This document shows positions 53,445-60,539 of a stretch of 64,000 nucleotides of DNA, piece by piece (position 1 is the stretch's first letter; each line of letters starts with the position of its first letter). Source of the DNA: Desulfatiglans anilini DSM 4660 (GTDB lineage: Bacteria; Desulfobacterota; DSM-4660; Desulfatiglandales; Desulfatiglandaceae); NCBI RefSeq assembly GCF_000422285.1, contig NZ_AULM01000010.1, forward strand, positions 54,338 through 118,337, written 5' to 3'. The position numbers and the translations under genes are program-made. The notes beneath the pieces were generated by a model. It had not been told where the DNA came from, searched no databases, and saw only the letters and a list, made by a program, of their open reading frames with translations.

Positions 53445-53472
53445 TACCCAGCACTATACCCAGCACCCAGCA
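53445..53472 (+). repeat. Left copy of integrase-arm-like direct repeat
   Basis: A 22-base direct repeat starting TACCCAGCACTATACCCAGC, followed here by a third CCCAGCA, is 42 bases inside the left attachment repeat. An identical 22 bases lie at 62871-62892, inside the right end. The repeated ACCCAGCAC words near both ends suit arm-type integrase or excisionase binding. Confidence 0.5.
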
Positions 53473-53543
53473 AAATTCAGGTTTGCAGCCTCGCTTGGTG
53501 TAGGCGTCTTCGATCCGGTAGGACTGGCGCGGGTTGCGGGTGC

Positions 53544-53760
53544 GTGTACACTCCGTTCACGTACCTCCACCGCGAGACCCACGCCACCTTCGAGGACTAT
53601 TGCCGGGAGCGGTGGGATATGCAACGTCGGCAGGCGTACCGGCTTATAGACGCGTCGGTCGCTGTAGCAAATGTGTCCAATTGGACACAAACAATCCCTG
53701 TTTCCGAATCCCAGGCCCGCCCCCTGACCCACCTGGACCCGGATCAGCAAGTCAAACACG
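53544..53760 (+). pseudogene. Decayed partition-like / phage nuclease-type N-terminal fragment
   Basis: A frame of about 70 codons reads HATFEDYCRERWDMQRRQAYRLIDASVAVANVSNWTQTIPVSESQARPL, a block widely present near the N-terminus of KorB/ParB-like and helicase-adjacent phage genes. It continues beyond as poor sequence with no good family match and lacks its usual upstream part. I take it as the remnant of a once longer gene. It is the only plus-strand gene trace in the element. Confidence 0.5.
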
Positions 53761-53851
53761 GCCGTTCCCGTTCCGCCCATACCATGACAAGGGTCAAAGG
53801 TAGATCGTCGATCCTGGCGCGTCCTGCTGCGTCCGGTGGGGTGCTGGAGAC

Positions 53852-53875
53852 AAAAGAGCCGCCCGAAGGCGGCTC
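53852..53875 (-). terminator. Rho-independent terminator at the left end of the leftward operon
   Basis: On the minus strand GAGCCGCC-TTCG-GGCGGCTC is a perfect 8-bp stem with a UUCG tetraloop, followed by TTTTG. It ends the leftward genes of the element. Confidence 0.8.
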
Positions 53876-54039
53876 ATGGTGGCGGGCTGCTTGCGCTGTG
53901 CGGGGTAGGTCCTGCCATCGGATGTTTGTCGGGGGCATTGGGGAATTTCCCCAATACTCTCTGACTCCGCCCTTTGAGCGCTCACTGTCTTATGGTCCAC
54001 CCCTAACCCCCGCGCGATCTGACGGTCTGAGAGCGCCGG

Positions 54040-54276
54040 TCATGGCTTCACCTCCTGGCCTTCCACTCTAAACCGCCCTGGTATCAACCGGAGACCGGTC
54101 CAGGGACACCCTCCACCCATCGCGTGCGTGTATCCGCTTTGCCACGCGGCCCTTACGGCTGCGGCCTTAGACTTGTAACCCGGGCCCCGGGCGTCTCGGT
54201 AGGGTAGGTCGTTCGAACAGAAGTGATAGAGACCAGTCACTTCTTCGAAGACGTGCGCAATTCTCTTCTCGGTCAT
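54040..54276 (-). CDS. Small hypothetical protein
   Basis: A 78-residue protein starting MTEKRIAHVFEEVTGLYHFC with AAGGAGG upstream of ATG 54276, an excellent ribosome binding site. It contains HFCSNDLPYRDARGPGYKSKAAAVRAAW, typical of small phage proteins with a helix-loop pattern, but no named family. It overlaps the preceding gene's stop by four bases and is the last gene before the operon terminator. Confidence 0.6.
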   Translation of the reverse strand: MTEKRIAHVFEEVTGLYHFCSNDLPYRDARGPGYKSKAAAVRAAWQSGYTHAMGGGCPWTGLRLIPGRFRVEGQEVKP

Positions 54277-54527
54277 GGCGTCGCCTCCTTAGATGCGGCG
54301 ATCAACTCCGCTGTGCTCGGAAACTCCACATCTGAAAATGGACTATCCTCCCCATACATGCCGATATGGTACGCCATAAGATCATCGACCACGCTTTCAA
54401 TGATGAAGACATAACCGTCTAATTCACTGTCAGGGCGCTCGCGCAGCTCCTCCTCTACAACCCGGAGCCGCCGGACCATTGACTCAATTATAACGTTAGG
54501 GTCTTTCAGGTCGTATAAAAAGATCAT
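54273..54527 (-). CDS. Small hypothetical protein
   Basis: An 84-residue acidic protein, MIFLYDLKDPNVIIESMVRRLRVV onward, with GGGAGG before ATG 54527. Two helices with heptad-like leucines suggest a dimer. It overlaps both neighbours by four bases (ATGA type), showing tight translational coupling within the small-gene block 54040-54712. Confidence 0.6.
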   Translation of the reverse strand: MIFLYDLKDPNVIIESMVRRLRVVEEELRERPDSELDGYVFIIESVVDDLMAYHIGMYGEDSPFSDVEFPSTAELIAASKEATP

Positions 54528-54712
54528 ACTTGCACCTCCCCACCTTCGGCCGCATCGGCCGGCGGAAAAAGGGTCCGCTTGTAAGTGTCGGCCGCCTCCC
54601 TGGTGATCCGCTCCATGACCTCCGCGCTGCTGCAATGCCAGGCTTGCGCGAGGCGGTTCAGTCTCCAGGCTGCTGCTGTGCTCAGGTTCGTTGTGATCTT
54701 GACGGTCTTCAT
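54524..54712 (-). CDS. Ribbon-helix-helix-like small protein
   Basis: A 62-residue protein starting MKTVKITTNLSTAAAWRLNRLAQ. A single beta strand followed by two helices at the N-terminus resembles the MetJ/Arc/CopG DNA-binding fold. GGAGGGG precedes ATG 54712. It is the first gene of a three-gene coupled set and could repress its own operon. Fold assignment is by pattern only. Confidence 0.55.
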   Translation of the reverse strand: MKTVKITTNLSTAAAWRLNRLAQAWHCSSAEVMERITREAADTYKRTLFPPADAAEGGEVQV

Positions 54713-54730
54713 GGTCACCCCTCCAATAGA

Positions 54731-54798
54731 AAAAGCGCGCAGTGTTGTCAAGGGTCACAACAACCCCGGAGTCCTCGCGGATCCTCCACACTGCGCGC
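54731..54798 (-). terminator. Long-stem terminator/attenuator
   Basis: On the minus strand GCGCGCAGTGT and ACACTGCGCGC form an 11-bp perfect stem enclosing a smaller GTTGT/ACAAC dyad, followed by TTTTTCTATT. It separates the 54946-55746 genes from the following small-gene block and could be a terminator or a regulated attenuator. Confidence 0.6.
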
Positions 54799-54945
54799 AC
54801 AAAATACCTATTGATGAAATAGAAATAGCCATGTAACGGCTGGCCTCCCGGCTGTGAATTTTGACGTTCTGAGCGTAACCATATGTCGGAGCACCTGTCA
54901 ATTAAAATCGTCGATCTGCGTCCATCCTGGTGGCCCTGGTGGGGT

Positions 54946-55137
54946 CTATGGCTCCGATTCGATCCACTGCGCGAGCTCGTCCAGATTATCCCCCACGCTG
55001 CCGATAACGGCGGCCACGCTGGCCAGGTAGGTCAGCCCCATCTCTTCGAGCGGAACCCGGCGCGAGTTCGCCAGGATTCCCTGGAGAAGTCGGAGTTTCA
55101 TAATCTCGTCCCTCAAAAATTCGACGGCCTCTTCCAT
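54946..55137 (-). CDS. Small hypothetical protein with poly-G leader
   Basis: A 63-residue protein beginning MEEAVEFLRDEIMKLRLLQ. The Shine-Dalgarno region immediately before ATG 55137 is a run of 13 G on the coding strand (C at 55140-55152). Such tracts are prone to slippage. Family unknown; predicted all-helical and acidic. Confidence 0.5.
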   Translation of the reverse strand: MEEAVEFLRDEIMKLRLLQGILANSRRVPLEEMGLTYLASVAAVIGSVGDNLDELAQWIESEP

Positions 55138-55160
55138 ATCCCCCCCCCCCCCTAAAGGTG

Positions 55161-55179
55161 GTGGTACACTTTGTACCAC
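55161..55179 (-). promoter_or_regulatory. Operator-like inverted repeat
   Basis: GTGGTAC and GTACCAC are perfect inverted repeats with a five-base centre, located between the 3' end of the 184-residue gene and the G tract. May be a regulatory site or a weak hairpin. Confidence 0.35.
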
Positions 55180-55191
55180 TACTGGATGATG

Positions 55192-55746
55192 TCAGTCGTC
55201 TTCGTCGGCCTCGATCCGTTCCGGCTCGAAGTCGGCCGGCGGTATCCGTTCCCTCTCCCCGGGTACGAACAGGTTCAGCCGGTCCAAATAGCTTGCTTGA
55301 GATTCATATTTCGGCGGGTCGCTCGGGTCAATCGGCCGGCCCTCGAAGTCGTCGCCGTACATTTCAAGGTCAAATTCCGAGATATAGCCCTCGTTTGGCA
55401 ATCCATATTTGAAATATGGGGCATAAGCCAGGACCTCACTGCATGGCGTGCCAACCCCCCCGAGGCGCCGCCGGCCGGGTTCGGGTGCATCATACAGCCA
55501 CCATGCTTGTGGCCGCCGGCCGGGGTGCTCTTCGATGAATTGTTTCAAAAAAGGTGCTCCGTGCTCGCGCCAGAGCTCGCGGGGGTCCTCACCTCGCGGC
55601 CCCTTCATTCCATCGCGGAGCTGAGAAGCGAACATCCGTTCCCATTCGTTGCCTTCCACATGGGCGCCGTTGTCGGTCAAAAATGCCCGAATATAGCCCG
55701 GTAACTGCTGCCAGCTGCTTGCTTTTTTCGTTCTTTGTGCCTTCAT
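55192..55746 (-). CDS. Phage-like hypothetical protein
   Basis: A 184-residue protein starting MKAQRTKKASSWQQLPGY. The segment ELWREHGAPFLKQFIEEHPGRRPQAWWLYDAPEPGRRRLGG is a layout I associate with small proteins encoded beside terminase genes of tailed phages, but no functional name applies. ATG 55746 has GGAG upstream and lies two bases past the stop of the TerS-like gene, so both are coupled. Tail is Asp/Glu-rich. Confidence 0.6.
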   Translation of the reverse strand: MKAQRTKKASSWQQLPGYIRAFLTDNGAHVEGNEWERMFASQLRDGMKGPRGEDPRELWREHGAPFLKQFIEEHPGRRPQAWWLYDAPEPGRRRLGGVGTPCSEVLAYAPYFKYGLPNEGYISEFDLEMYGDDFEGRPIDPSDPPKYESQASYLDRLNLFVPGERERIPPADFEPERIEADEDD

Positions 55747-55747
55747 G

Positions 55748-56056
55748 TCAACTCCATTTCGGCGGCCGTCCTGGTGCTGGTCGCGGGGGTTCGGCCTCAA
55801 GGCCAAGATGTTTAAGGTATTGCAAAATCGAAGCCCGGCAATCCCGTATGACGCTCAAAAGCGGGTGCGCGATGATCTTTCCGAACCGGTCGATCTGCGT
55901 CATGCCGTCCGTTTCAACCTGGCGTTCAGCGCGGCGCAACTGGTCAAAGGTCCTCGTCATGCTTGCCATAAGAAGCTGCGCTTCAGCATCGCCTAAATTG
56001 TACTCAGCTTCCAGCTTTTTGCGCCATTCCAGCGCTTCCTTGCATAGTCTAGCCAT
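55748..56056 (-). CDS. P27-like small terminase subunit candidate
   Basis: A 102-residue protein with an all-helical N-terminal part (EALEWRKKLEAEYNLGDAEAQLLMASM) and a C-terminal AHPLLSVIRDCRASILQYLKHLGLEAEPP, matching the layout of P27-family phage small terminase subunits (helix-turn-helix core, then helical LGL-P tail). Small terminase selects the DNA for packaging and recruits the large subunit. No large terminase gene is visible nearby. The ribosome binding site is weak. Could also be an unrelated small phage protein. Confidence 0.55.
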   Translation of the reverse strand: MARLCKEALEWRKKLEAEYNLGDAEAQLLMASMTRTFDQLRRAERQVETDGMTQIDRFGKIIAHPLLSVIRDCRASILQYLKHLGLEAEPPRPAPGRPPKWS

Positions 56057-56370
56057 AGCTAACTCATTTTTAGGAAGAATTTTTGAAAGGAAATAATTAT
56101 TTTCATATAAAATTTACTGAGCGCCCGGTCTAGCGCGGTTGCCTTGTAGGGAATGAGACCGCCCATGGGGTTGAGCAGGGGACGCCGACGCGCCCCCCCT
56201 GCTCGCTTCTACGGAGGAACCTTGCCGGCGGCCTAATCGCCAGCGGTGGTACTGCTCTACCACCAGCCAAACAGCGCTGTCGATGTCGCTGTCTCGATGG
56301 TGGTGGCGGGAGCCGAAGCTCCCGCACTTGGTGCAGAGGGTGGTGACAATTCACCTAATTGCTAGAGTGT
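56057..56370 (-). ncRNA. Structured noncoding stretch after the capsid gene
   Basis: 314 bases between the capsid stop and the TerS-like gene hold three perfect stems: GAGCAGGGG/CCCCTGCTC (56173-56204), GGTGGTA/TACCACC (56245-56264) and GCGGGAGC/GCTCCCGC around a UUCG loop on the coding strand (56306-56325), followed by an AT-rich leader at 56060-56115. A frame with CTKCGSFGSRHHHRDSD exists but has no ATG, GTG or TTG start. It may be a structured RNA, a leader or a packaging site; the type is uncertain. Confidence 0.35.
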
Positions 56371-57588
56371 TTATGCCAAGGTGACCATCGAAAACGCCTC
56401 TTCGATCAAGGGTCCGCCGTCAACGTGGGTCTGTGCGACGTATGCGTTGCAATTTTCAAGCGCATATTTTTCGAGTAGCGCTTGTACGCTGATCTGATCG
56501 GCTTCGGCAATTCCATAAAAGCTCAGGTCGCCCACGCAACCAACACGTAAACCACTCGTGAATGTATTTGGACAATACTCCGAAATAGTGTACGGGATGC
56601 CCAAAATTGTCGACGGTCTATTGTCACCCAATCCGGCCTGCCATAGGTATGTGCCGCTTCCGTCTTTCAGCTTCCGAATCATCTTGATAGCATCCCGGTG
56701 AAAAATCCATCGGCATGACCCGCTCCTGATGTATTGCCCCTTTAGATTGTAAAGGGCATTTATCAGTCCATCGGCTGTGATCGCCGTGTTCGTGTTACCT
56801 GTCGATATGTCACGCGAGGTGCTCACACCAAAATCGCTGACGGTGAAAATTCCAAGAGGTTCATTCGATCCTGAACCGGTCAGAAACTTGCTTTCTTCGA
56901 CCACGGAAATCTTTTGAGTGAGGCGGTTGATTATAAACTCTGCAATGTTTGCGGAAGATCGCTCGATCAGGTCACGCGAGACTTTGATTGCCTTCACGAG
57001 CCGGCGAGGATACAACGCCCGCTTCTCAAAGCTCATTGCACTGTCGAGGTCCGCCTCGGCAACTTCGCTCGTAAATTCCGGGTCGGAAACGTCCGCGTCC
57101 ATGATGGGGATGCCCAGGCTCGCGGACTTCGCCACGCGAAACATTCTTGCTAGTCCTCGGACAAACACGCTGTTGTCGAGGTCGTGCAGGATCTCTGTGG
57201 TGATGCTCTCAGGTAACACCGCATATCCGCCAGCGGTGTCCAGATCCATCTGCAAGGTTCGGCTCTCAAACTTGCCGCGGCGAAAATAACCGTCAAGCGC
57301 TCGGACCATTTCCGAGTCGTACCGTGCCCGACGCGACGGTGGTGCAGCCTGACGGTCATCGGCCGGCGGCCGGAGCATTGACCGGCTTCCGGGGTCCGAT
57401 TCGATCAGATCGGCGAAATGCCGCCGGCTTGACGCCAGCTCATCACGAAGGTCCTCGATCTTGTCCTCGATCTGGCGGATTTCGTGCGTTTCCTTGCGGC
57501 TCAGGTCTCTTTTTTCGGCCTCAGCCTTCGAGAGAATCCGACCAATGTCCAAGGTCAGTTCCCGAATTTCAATCTCAATTGCAGCCAT
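56371..57588 (-). CDS. HK97-fold phage major capsid protein
   Basis: A 405-residue capsid protein. The first 55 or so residues are a coiled coil (LTLDIGRILSKAEAEKRDLSRKETHEIRQIEDKIEDLRDE) of the delta/scaffold type normally removed by a prohead protease. The mature HK97 part includes TAGGYAVLPESITTEIL (N-arm), SNEPLGIFTVSDF, SGSCRWIFHRDAI and LGIPYTISEYCP. GGAGG precedes the ATG. No adjacent protease, portal or large terminase gene is present, which is unusual. Codon GC is lower than in the chromosome. Confidence 0.92.
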   Translation of the reverse strand: MAAIEIEIRELTLDIGRILSKAEAEKRDLSRKETHEIRQIEDKIEDLRDELASSRRHFADLIESDPGSRSMLRPPADDRQAAPPSRRARYDSEMVRALDGYFRRGKFESRTLQMDLDTAGGYAVLPESITTEILHDLDNSVFVRGLARMFRVAKSASLGIPIMDADVSDPEFTSEVAEADLDSAMSFEKRALYPRRLVKAIKVSRDLIERSSANIAEFIINRLTQKISVVEESKFLTGSGSNEPLGIFTVSDFGVSTSRDISTGNTNTAITADGLINALYNLKGQYIRSGSCRWIFHRDAIKMIRKLKDGSGTYLWQAGLGDNRPSTILGIPYTISEYCPNTFTSGLRVGCVGDLSFYGIAEADQISVQALLEKYALENCNAYVAQTHVDGGPLIEEAFSMVTLA

Positions 57589-57615
57589 CGTGTGGCCTCC
57601 ATTTATATAGTTATG

Positions 57616-57921
57616 TCAATATGTTAATTGCCGAGCCCGATACAGCCGGCGATCATCGGATGCGCTGGGTGTCGGGGACCGGTCGTTCGTAGGAATGGCC
57701 GGGTTCGTTCGCGTTGCGGTCGAGGCTTCCCTCATCATCGGATGCGGTTCGCCCGTTCCAGGGAATCGGGGTGAGCAGCCCCCAGCCCCCGCCTGTGCCT
57801 GTGCCTGTGCTGAGCAGCAAACCAGATGAGCAGAAACGGCCTTGACTCCGCCCCCGCTCCGGTATCGCCGAGCGCGTCTCGGCCCCGTTCCATCGTCGGT
57901 GATGGAAAAATCATTCCTCAC
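57616..57921 (-). CDS. Low-complexity hypothetical frame between bS21-like and capsid
   Basis: A 101-codon frame overlapping the end of the bS21-like gene by 11 bases and ending 27 bases before the capsid start. GAGG precedes ATG 57921. It has CAQAQAQAGAGG-type low complexity from a GCCTGT tandem repeat at about 57785 and no recognised motif, so it may not be a real gene. Confidence 0.3.
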   Translation of the reverse strand: MRNDFSITDDGTGPRRARRYRSGGGVKAVSAHLVCCSAQAQAQAGAGGCSPRFPGTGEPHPMMREASTATRTNPAIPTNDRSPTPSASDDRRLYRARQLTY

Positions 57922-58117
57922 TTTTGCGCGCCCTAGCCTTACGTTCGGCCCTGATGCGCCGGATCATGGCGCCCCTGGCCTTTTGCCGGCGGCGTTCGCT
58001 CGGCTTCGGCGGTCGTGGTCTCATGTCACGGAGAATCCCGTCCCGCCGGCATGCGCTGCGGAAGCGCCTCAGAAGCGAAGTGGTGTCTTCGTTATGGCGT
58101 GCCCTCACCCCGAGCAT
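57911..58117 (-). CDS. Ribosomal protein bS21 homologue
   Basis: A 68-residue basic protein. MLGVRARHNEDTTSLLRRF followed by RSACRRDGILRDMRPRPP and KPSERRRQKARGAMIRR aligns with E. coli bS21 over its length (V-R-x-N-E, L-R-R-F-K/R, C-x-x-x-G-V/I-L, K-P-[ST]-x-x-R-x-x-K-A). bS21 sits near the anti-Shine-Dalgarno of the small subunit, so a mobile copy could bias initiation toward element mRNAs. ATG 58117 overlaps the RHH gene stop. Phage-encoded bS21 is known from large phages; in a satellite-size element it is notable. Confidence 0.8.
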   Translation of the reverse strand: MLGVRARHNEDTTSLLRRFRSACRRDGILRDMRPRPPKPSERRRQKARGAMIRRIRAERKARARKSEE

Positions 58118-58365
58118 TACAGATCCACCTCGGCGGTCCATTCGGTGTCCGGCCCTTCGATCTCTCTGTCGGGGAACAGCTCCTTTGCCGGGATGCCCGT
58201 CTTGTGCGCGAGGAATCCACACTCTTCAGGACTGAAGGTCCCGGCAAAGGTGAGCAGATCATCGAGGGTCTGGCCCATAGGTGTGCCTCGCGCCACTGAC
58301 AAGAGTTTGAGGCGGGTCCAGGTCGCCGGAGTAACTCGAATTTGCTTTTGTTCGGTCCTTCTCAT
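58117..58365 (-). CDS. Arc/RHH-like small protein
   Basis: An 82-residue protein with MRRTEQKQIRVTPATWTRLK at the start and LSVARGTPMGQTLDDLL next, fitting a ribbon-helix-helix DNA-binding or antitoxin fold. AAGGAG precedes ATG 58365. Its stop overlaps the bS21-like start by one base, so it heads the capsid operon and could regulate it. Confidence 0.6.
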   Translation of the reverse strand: MRRTEQKQIRVTPATWTRLKLLSVARGTPMGQTLDDLLTFAGTFSPEECGFLAHKTGIPAKELFPDREIEGPDTEWTAEVDL

Positions 58366-58396
58366 GTCGAATCTCCTTTGTTGTGTTGTGGTGGCA

Positions 58397-58430
58397 TTAA
58401 AAAAGGCGGTCTCCCTTCAGGAAGATCGCC
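58397..58430 (-). terminator. Terminator upstream of the capsid operon
   Basis: On the minus strand GGCGATCT and AGACCGCC (one G-T pair) enclose a smaller dyad and are followed by TTTTTTAA. It ends transcripts entering from the AT-hook gene side. Confidence 0.6.
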
Positions 58431-58500
58431 ATGCTGAAAATCGAAAATCTGGTGCAAAAGGTAGCGCTGCGCTTGCTGGTGCGGCTCACCCCTAGACGGC

Positions 58501-58522
58501 AAAAGCCGCGTGAATCGCGGCT
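58501..58522 (-). terminator. Second terminator candidate
   Basis: AGCCGCG and CGCGGCT form a 7-bp stem with a five-base loop, followed by TTTT on the minus strand. Together with 58397-58430 it isolates the capsid operon from the early genes. The rest of 58431-58833 has no supported gene. Confidence 0.5.
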
Positions 58523-58833
58523 CTCCGGGTCTTGCGCTTCGTTTGTGGTGGTGCTTATGGACACCGATGACAGCTTATTCTTGTGTTTCAGACAATTTCT
58601 AAAATGTCAAGCGTTTTTATCTTGCCTGACATTCTGGACAAAAAAAATGAGATATTCCCCTCCTACTTATGGCCATGGCTGTCACGGTTTTTTCTGATCT
58701 TTCCTATGATATTGCAAAGATAATCCATTGCTATATAAAGCCTTTTAGCCACTTCGATCCGTGTATCACCTCTTGCCAGGTGTGACAATTCCCCTGTGCT
58801 TCCTGGCGCTCGGCGCCGGTTGATGGTTGCCGA

Positions 58834-59352
58834 TCAAATACAGCCTTCCTCAATATGTTCCGCCATGTCGCGAAGGGTCTCGGCAATCTCCCCCATGCTG
58901 ACGGAAGGGTGCGCCTCGATATAGCTGTTCACGGTATCGGCCAGCCGATCCCATAGTCGGAACGGATCCGCCTTCGCCTCACGTCCGAGCCGATAGCGCC
59001 GGATCATCACCACGGCGTCCTTCGTCTTCGGCTTTAGTCTGCAAACCTCCAGCGCGATCCGCTCCCGTTCCTGGTCGTCAGGAATCCGCCCGAGTTCGGC
59101 CAGTATGGACAGCCTCATGGACTTGCGGCCCTCCTTCATGGCTGCGGTCGATCCGAGCCATTCAAAGCGCTCATCGTCCAGAAGGTGAAGCGCGAAAAGT
59201 CTGTAGAAAACATCCTGCCTGCCACGTTCCGAACGGATACCAGCCGCCAGAAAATCAACTTGAGATTCTAACCGTGGATCATTTATGCGCCGTGGCCGGC
59301 CTCGTTTTCTGGAAGCCGCTTCCGATATTCCCTCTTTGCTGAGCTGATCCAC
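58834..59352 (-). CDS. Hypothetical protein with AT-hook-like motif
   Basis: A 172-residue basic protein beginning at GTG 59352 with GAGGG upstream, 11 bases past the zinc-ribbon gene's stop. Residues 15-22 read RKRGRPRR, an AT-hook-type minor-groove motif; the remainder is helical with PKTKDAVVMIRRYRLGREAKADPFRLWDRL. Longer frames to 59517 would overlap the zinc-ribbon gene. Unknown function; may bind DNA of the origin region. Confidence 0.5.
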   Translation of the reverse strand: MDQLSKEGISEAASRKRGRPRRINDPRLESQVDFLAAGIRSERGRQDVFYRLFALHLLDDERFEWLGSTAAMKEGRKSMRLSILAELGRIPDDQERERIALEVCRLKPKTKDAVVMIRRYRLGREAKADPFRLWDRLADTVNSYIEAHPSVSMGEIAETLRDMAEHIEEGCI

Positions 59353-59362
59353 TGCTTCACCC

Positions 59363-59521
59363 TCAATCCTGGTCAAAAGCGATCCGGTATAACTCCCTAT
59401 CATCCTGTTCGGGATCCGGCTCCGTCTCCTCCGAATAGGGGCACTCCGGTCGATGATACTGTCCCCGGTAGGCGCCACACGAAGGACAGCGTTCAAATTC
59501 TGAATTGATTTTCTCAAGCAT
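59363..59521 (-). CDS. Small zinc-ribbon-like protein, 52 aa
   Basis: MLEKINSEFERCPSCGAYRG and HRPECPYSEE, acidic afterwards. CPSCG and a second H/C pair (H23 and C27) suggest a small zinc-binding fold. AAGGAA precedes ATG 59521. It lies between the iterons and the AT-hook gene on the same strand. Confidence 0.5.
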   Translation of the reverse strand: MLEKINSEFERCPSCGAYRGQYHRPECPYSEETEPDPEQDDRELYRIAFDQD

Positions 59522-59571
59522 GGGTGAGTTCCTTCCTGCTGGCTGGACTTTTGAATTTAAGAAGTCGCCGC

Positions 59572-59597
59572 GTCCGAAGCGGGTCCCTGCTTCGGAC
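59572..59597 (-). repeat. Inverted repeat beside iterons
   Basis: GTCCGAAGC and GCTTCGGAC form a perfect 9-bp stem with an eight-base loop, adjacent to the AT-rich tandem repeats. May be a terminator without T run for the initiator gene or part of the origin. Confidence 0.4.
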
Positions 59598-59604
59598 CCT
59601 GATA

Positions 59605-59644
59605 AAACCTGATAGTCTTAAAACCTGATAGTCTTAAACCTGAT
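59605..59644 (+). repeat. 16-bp tandem repeats, AT-rich
   Basis: AAACCTGATAGTCTTA occurs at 59605 and 59621, and a third partial copy starts at 59637. An additional CCTGATA is at 59596. They adjoin the iterons and could be an AT-rich unwinding or binding region. Confidence 0.7.
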
Positions 59645-59649
59645 ATAGC

Positions 59650-59735
59650 GGTAGTTTTTGCTATGCTCTACCGGTCATTTTTTCTATGCTCTACCGGTAG
59701 TTTTTTCTATGAGCCTATCGGTAGTTTTTGCTATG
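59650..59735 (+). repeat. Four iteron-like repeats next to the initiator gene
   Basis: GGTAGTTTTTGCTATG-type units begin at 59650, 59673, 59696 and 59720, with CTCTACC spacers, a period of 23 to 24 bases (about two helical turns). They lie directly at the 3' end of the replication initiator gene. This is the classical layout of an iteron-controlled origin or copy-control site. The element could thus replicate after excision. Confidence 0.75.
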
Positions 59736-60519
59736 TGCTATCTTCGGCCACGTTCTGACGCTGCTTTGCAAGGAGCCCGTTCAACCACTTTCTTTTGTAG
59801 GTATAGCTTGCTCGGATATACACCTTCCAGCCGCAAAACAACTCGGTCGATTCCCGCTCGATGAAGCCACGCTCCTCGAGGCTTTTCATGGCGTCCTTGA
59901 TTCCCCTGCGGCTGATCCCGGCCAGTTCGGAAAAAAGCGCCAGGTTCAGCTCTGCTTCTTCGATCAGATTGAATCTTCGAGTGCCATATTCCTCGGCCGT
60001 GTCCATCGGCTCATGGTTGTCGGACCACTCAAGATCCAGCTCCTTGTAGATATCAGCATCCCACTTGCTCACCGTCGCTAACACAGGATAAAGCGCTCGC
60101 GCTGCGCTCGTCAGCAAGCTCCAGTTTCCCCCGAGGAGGAAGCAACTCCGGAAAGGAAACGCTTCATTCGGTCCTGCCTGTTTCGGAAGGTGCAGCCGGT
60201 AACGCTTTGAGCCCCAGCGCGTACCTAGACCCTCGATCCGCTGACGTTCGCGCCAGACCTTAAAATCGGCGAACCCATCAAGATCCTTGACCCCCTGGCG
60301 CACGGACTTCGGCGTCCTGCCGGCGAGGTGCCCTATGCGGTCTTCTGATGGAAATGCAATCCCGCTCTTGCGGTCCACATGTGCGGCGATCACTGGCAAG
60401 ATGGATTTCGCGCTAAGGCTCAAGTTCGCCCAGTCCATTTCGATAATCCATCGCTTCGGGAGCCAAAAGAAGGTCTCCCAATTGACATCACTCGGCCAGA
60501 TAAACATGGTCCACCCCAT
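59731..60519 (-). CDS. Replication initiator-like protein
   Basis: A protein of about 262 residues with two winged-helix parts: ILPVIAAHVDRKSGIAFPSEDRIGHLAGRTPKSVRQGV (HTH_36-type) and LALFSELAGISRRGIKDAMKSLEERGFIERE. The pair of winged helices plus adjacent iterons suits a RepA-type initiator. ATG 60519 or 60507 (GGGGTGG before it) are candidate starts. It is the likely replication gene of the element; a transcription factor role remains possible. Confidence 0.6.
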   Translation of the reverse strand: MGWTMFIWPSDVNWETFFWLPKRWIIEMDWANLSLSAKSILPVIAAHVDRKSGIAFPSEDRIGHLAGRTPKSVRQGVKDLDGFADFKVWRERQRIEGLGTRWGSKRYRLHLPKQAGPNEAFPFRSCFLLGGNWSLLTSAARALYPVLATVSKWDADIYKELDLEWSDNHEPMDTAEEYGTRRFNLIEEAELNLALFSELAGISRRGIKDAMKSLEERGFIERESTELFCGWKVYIRASYTYKRKWLNGLLAKQRQNVAEDST

Positions 60520-60539
60520 AAAATCTTGACAGCCCCCCG

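Noticed and set aside
56110..56350. Minus-strand frame with CTKCGSFGSRHHHRDSD, resembling a zinc-finger protein
   Set aside because: No ATG, GTG or TTG start in frame, a stop lies directly upstream, and strong hairpins dominate the region; treated as structured noncoding DNA.
59404..59517. N-terminal extension of the AT-hook gene
   Set aside because: Overlaps a better supported zinc-ribbon gene with a good ribosome binding site; a GTG at 59352 directly after its stop suits the family-like coupling.
59605..59735. CRISPR array
   Set aside because: The units are too short (16 bp), the spacers are similar to each other and no cas gene is present; the pattern and position fit iterons.
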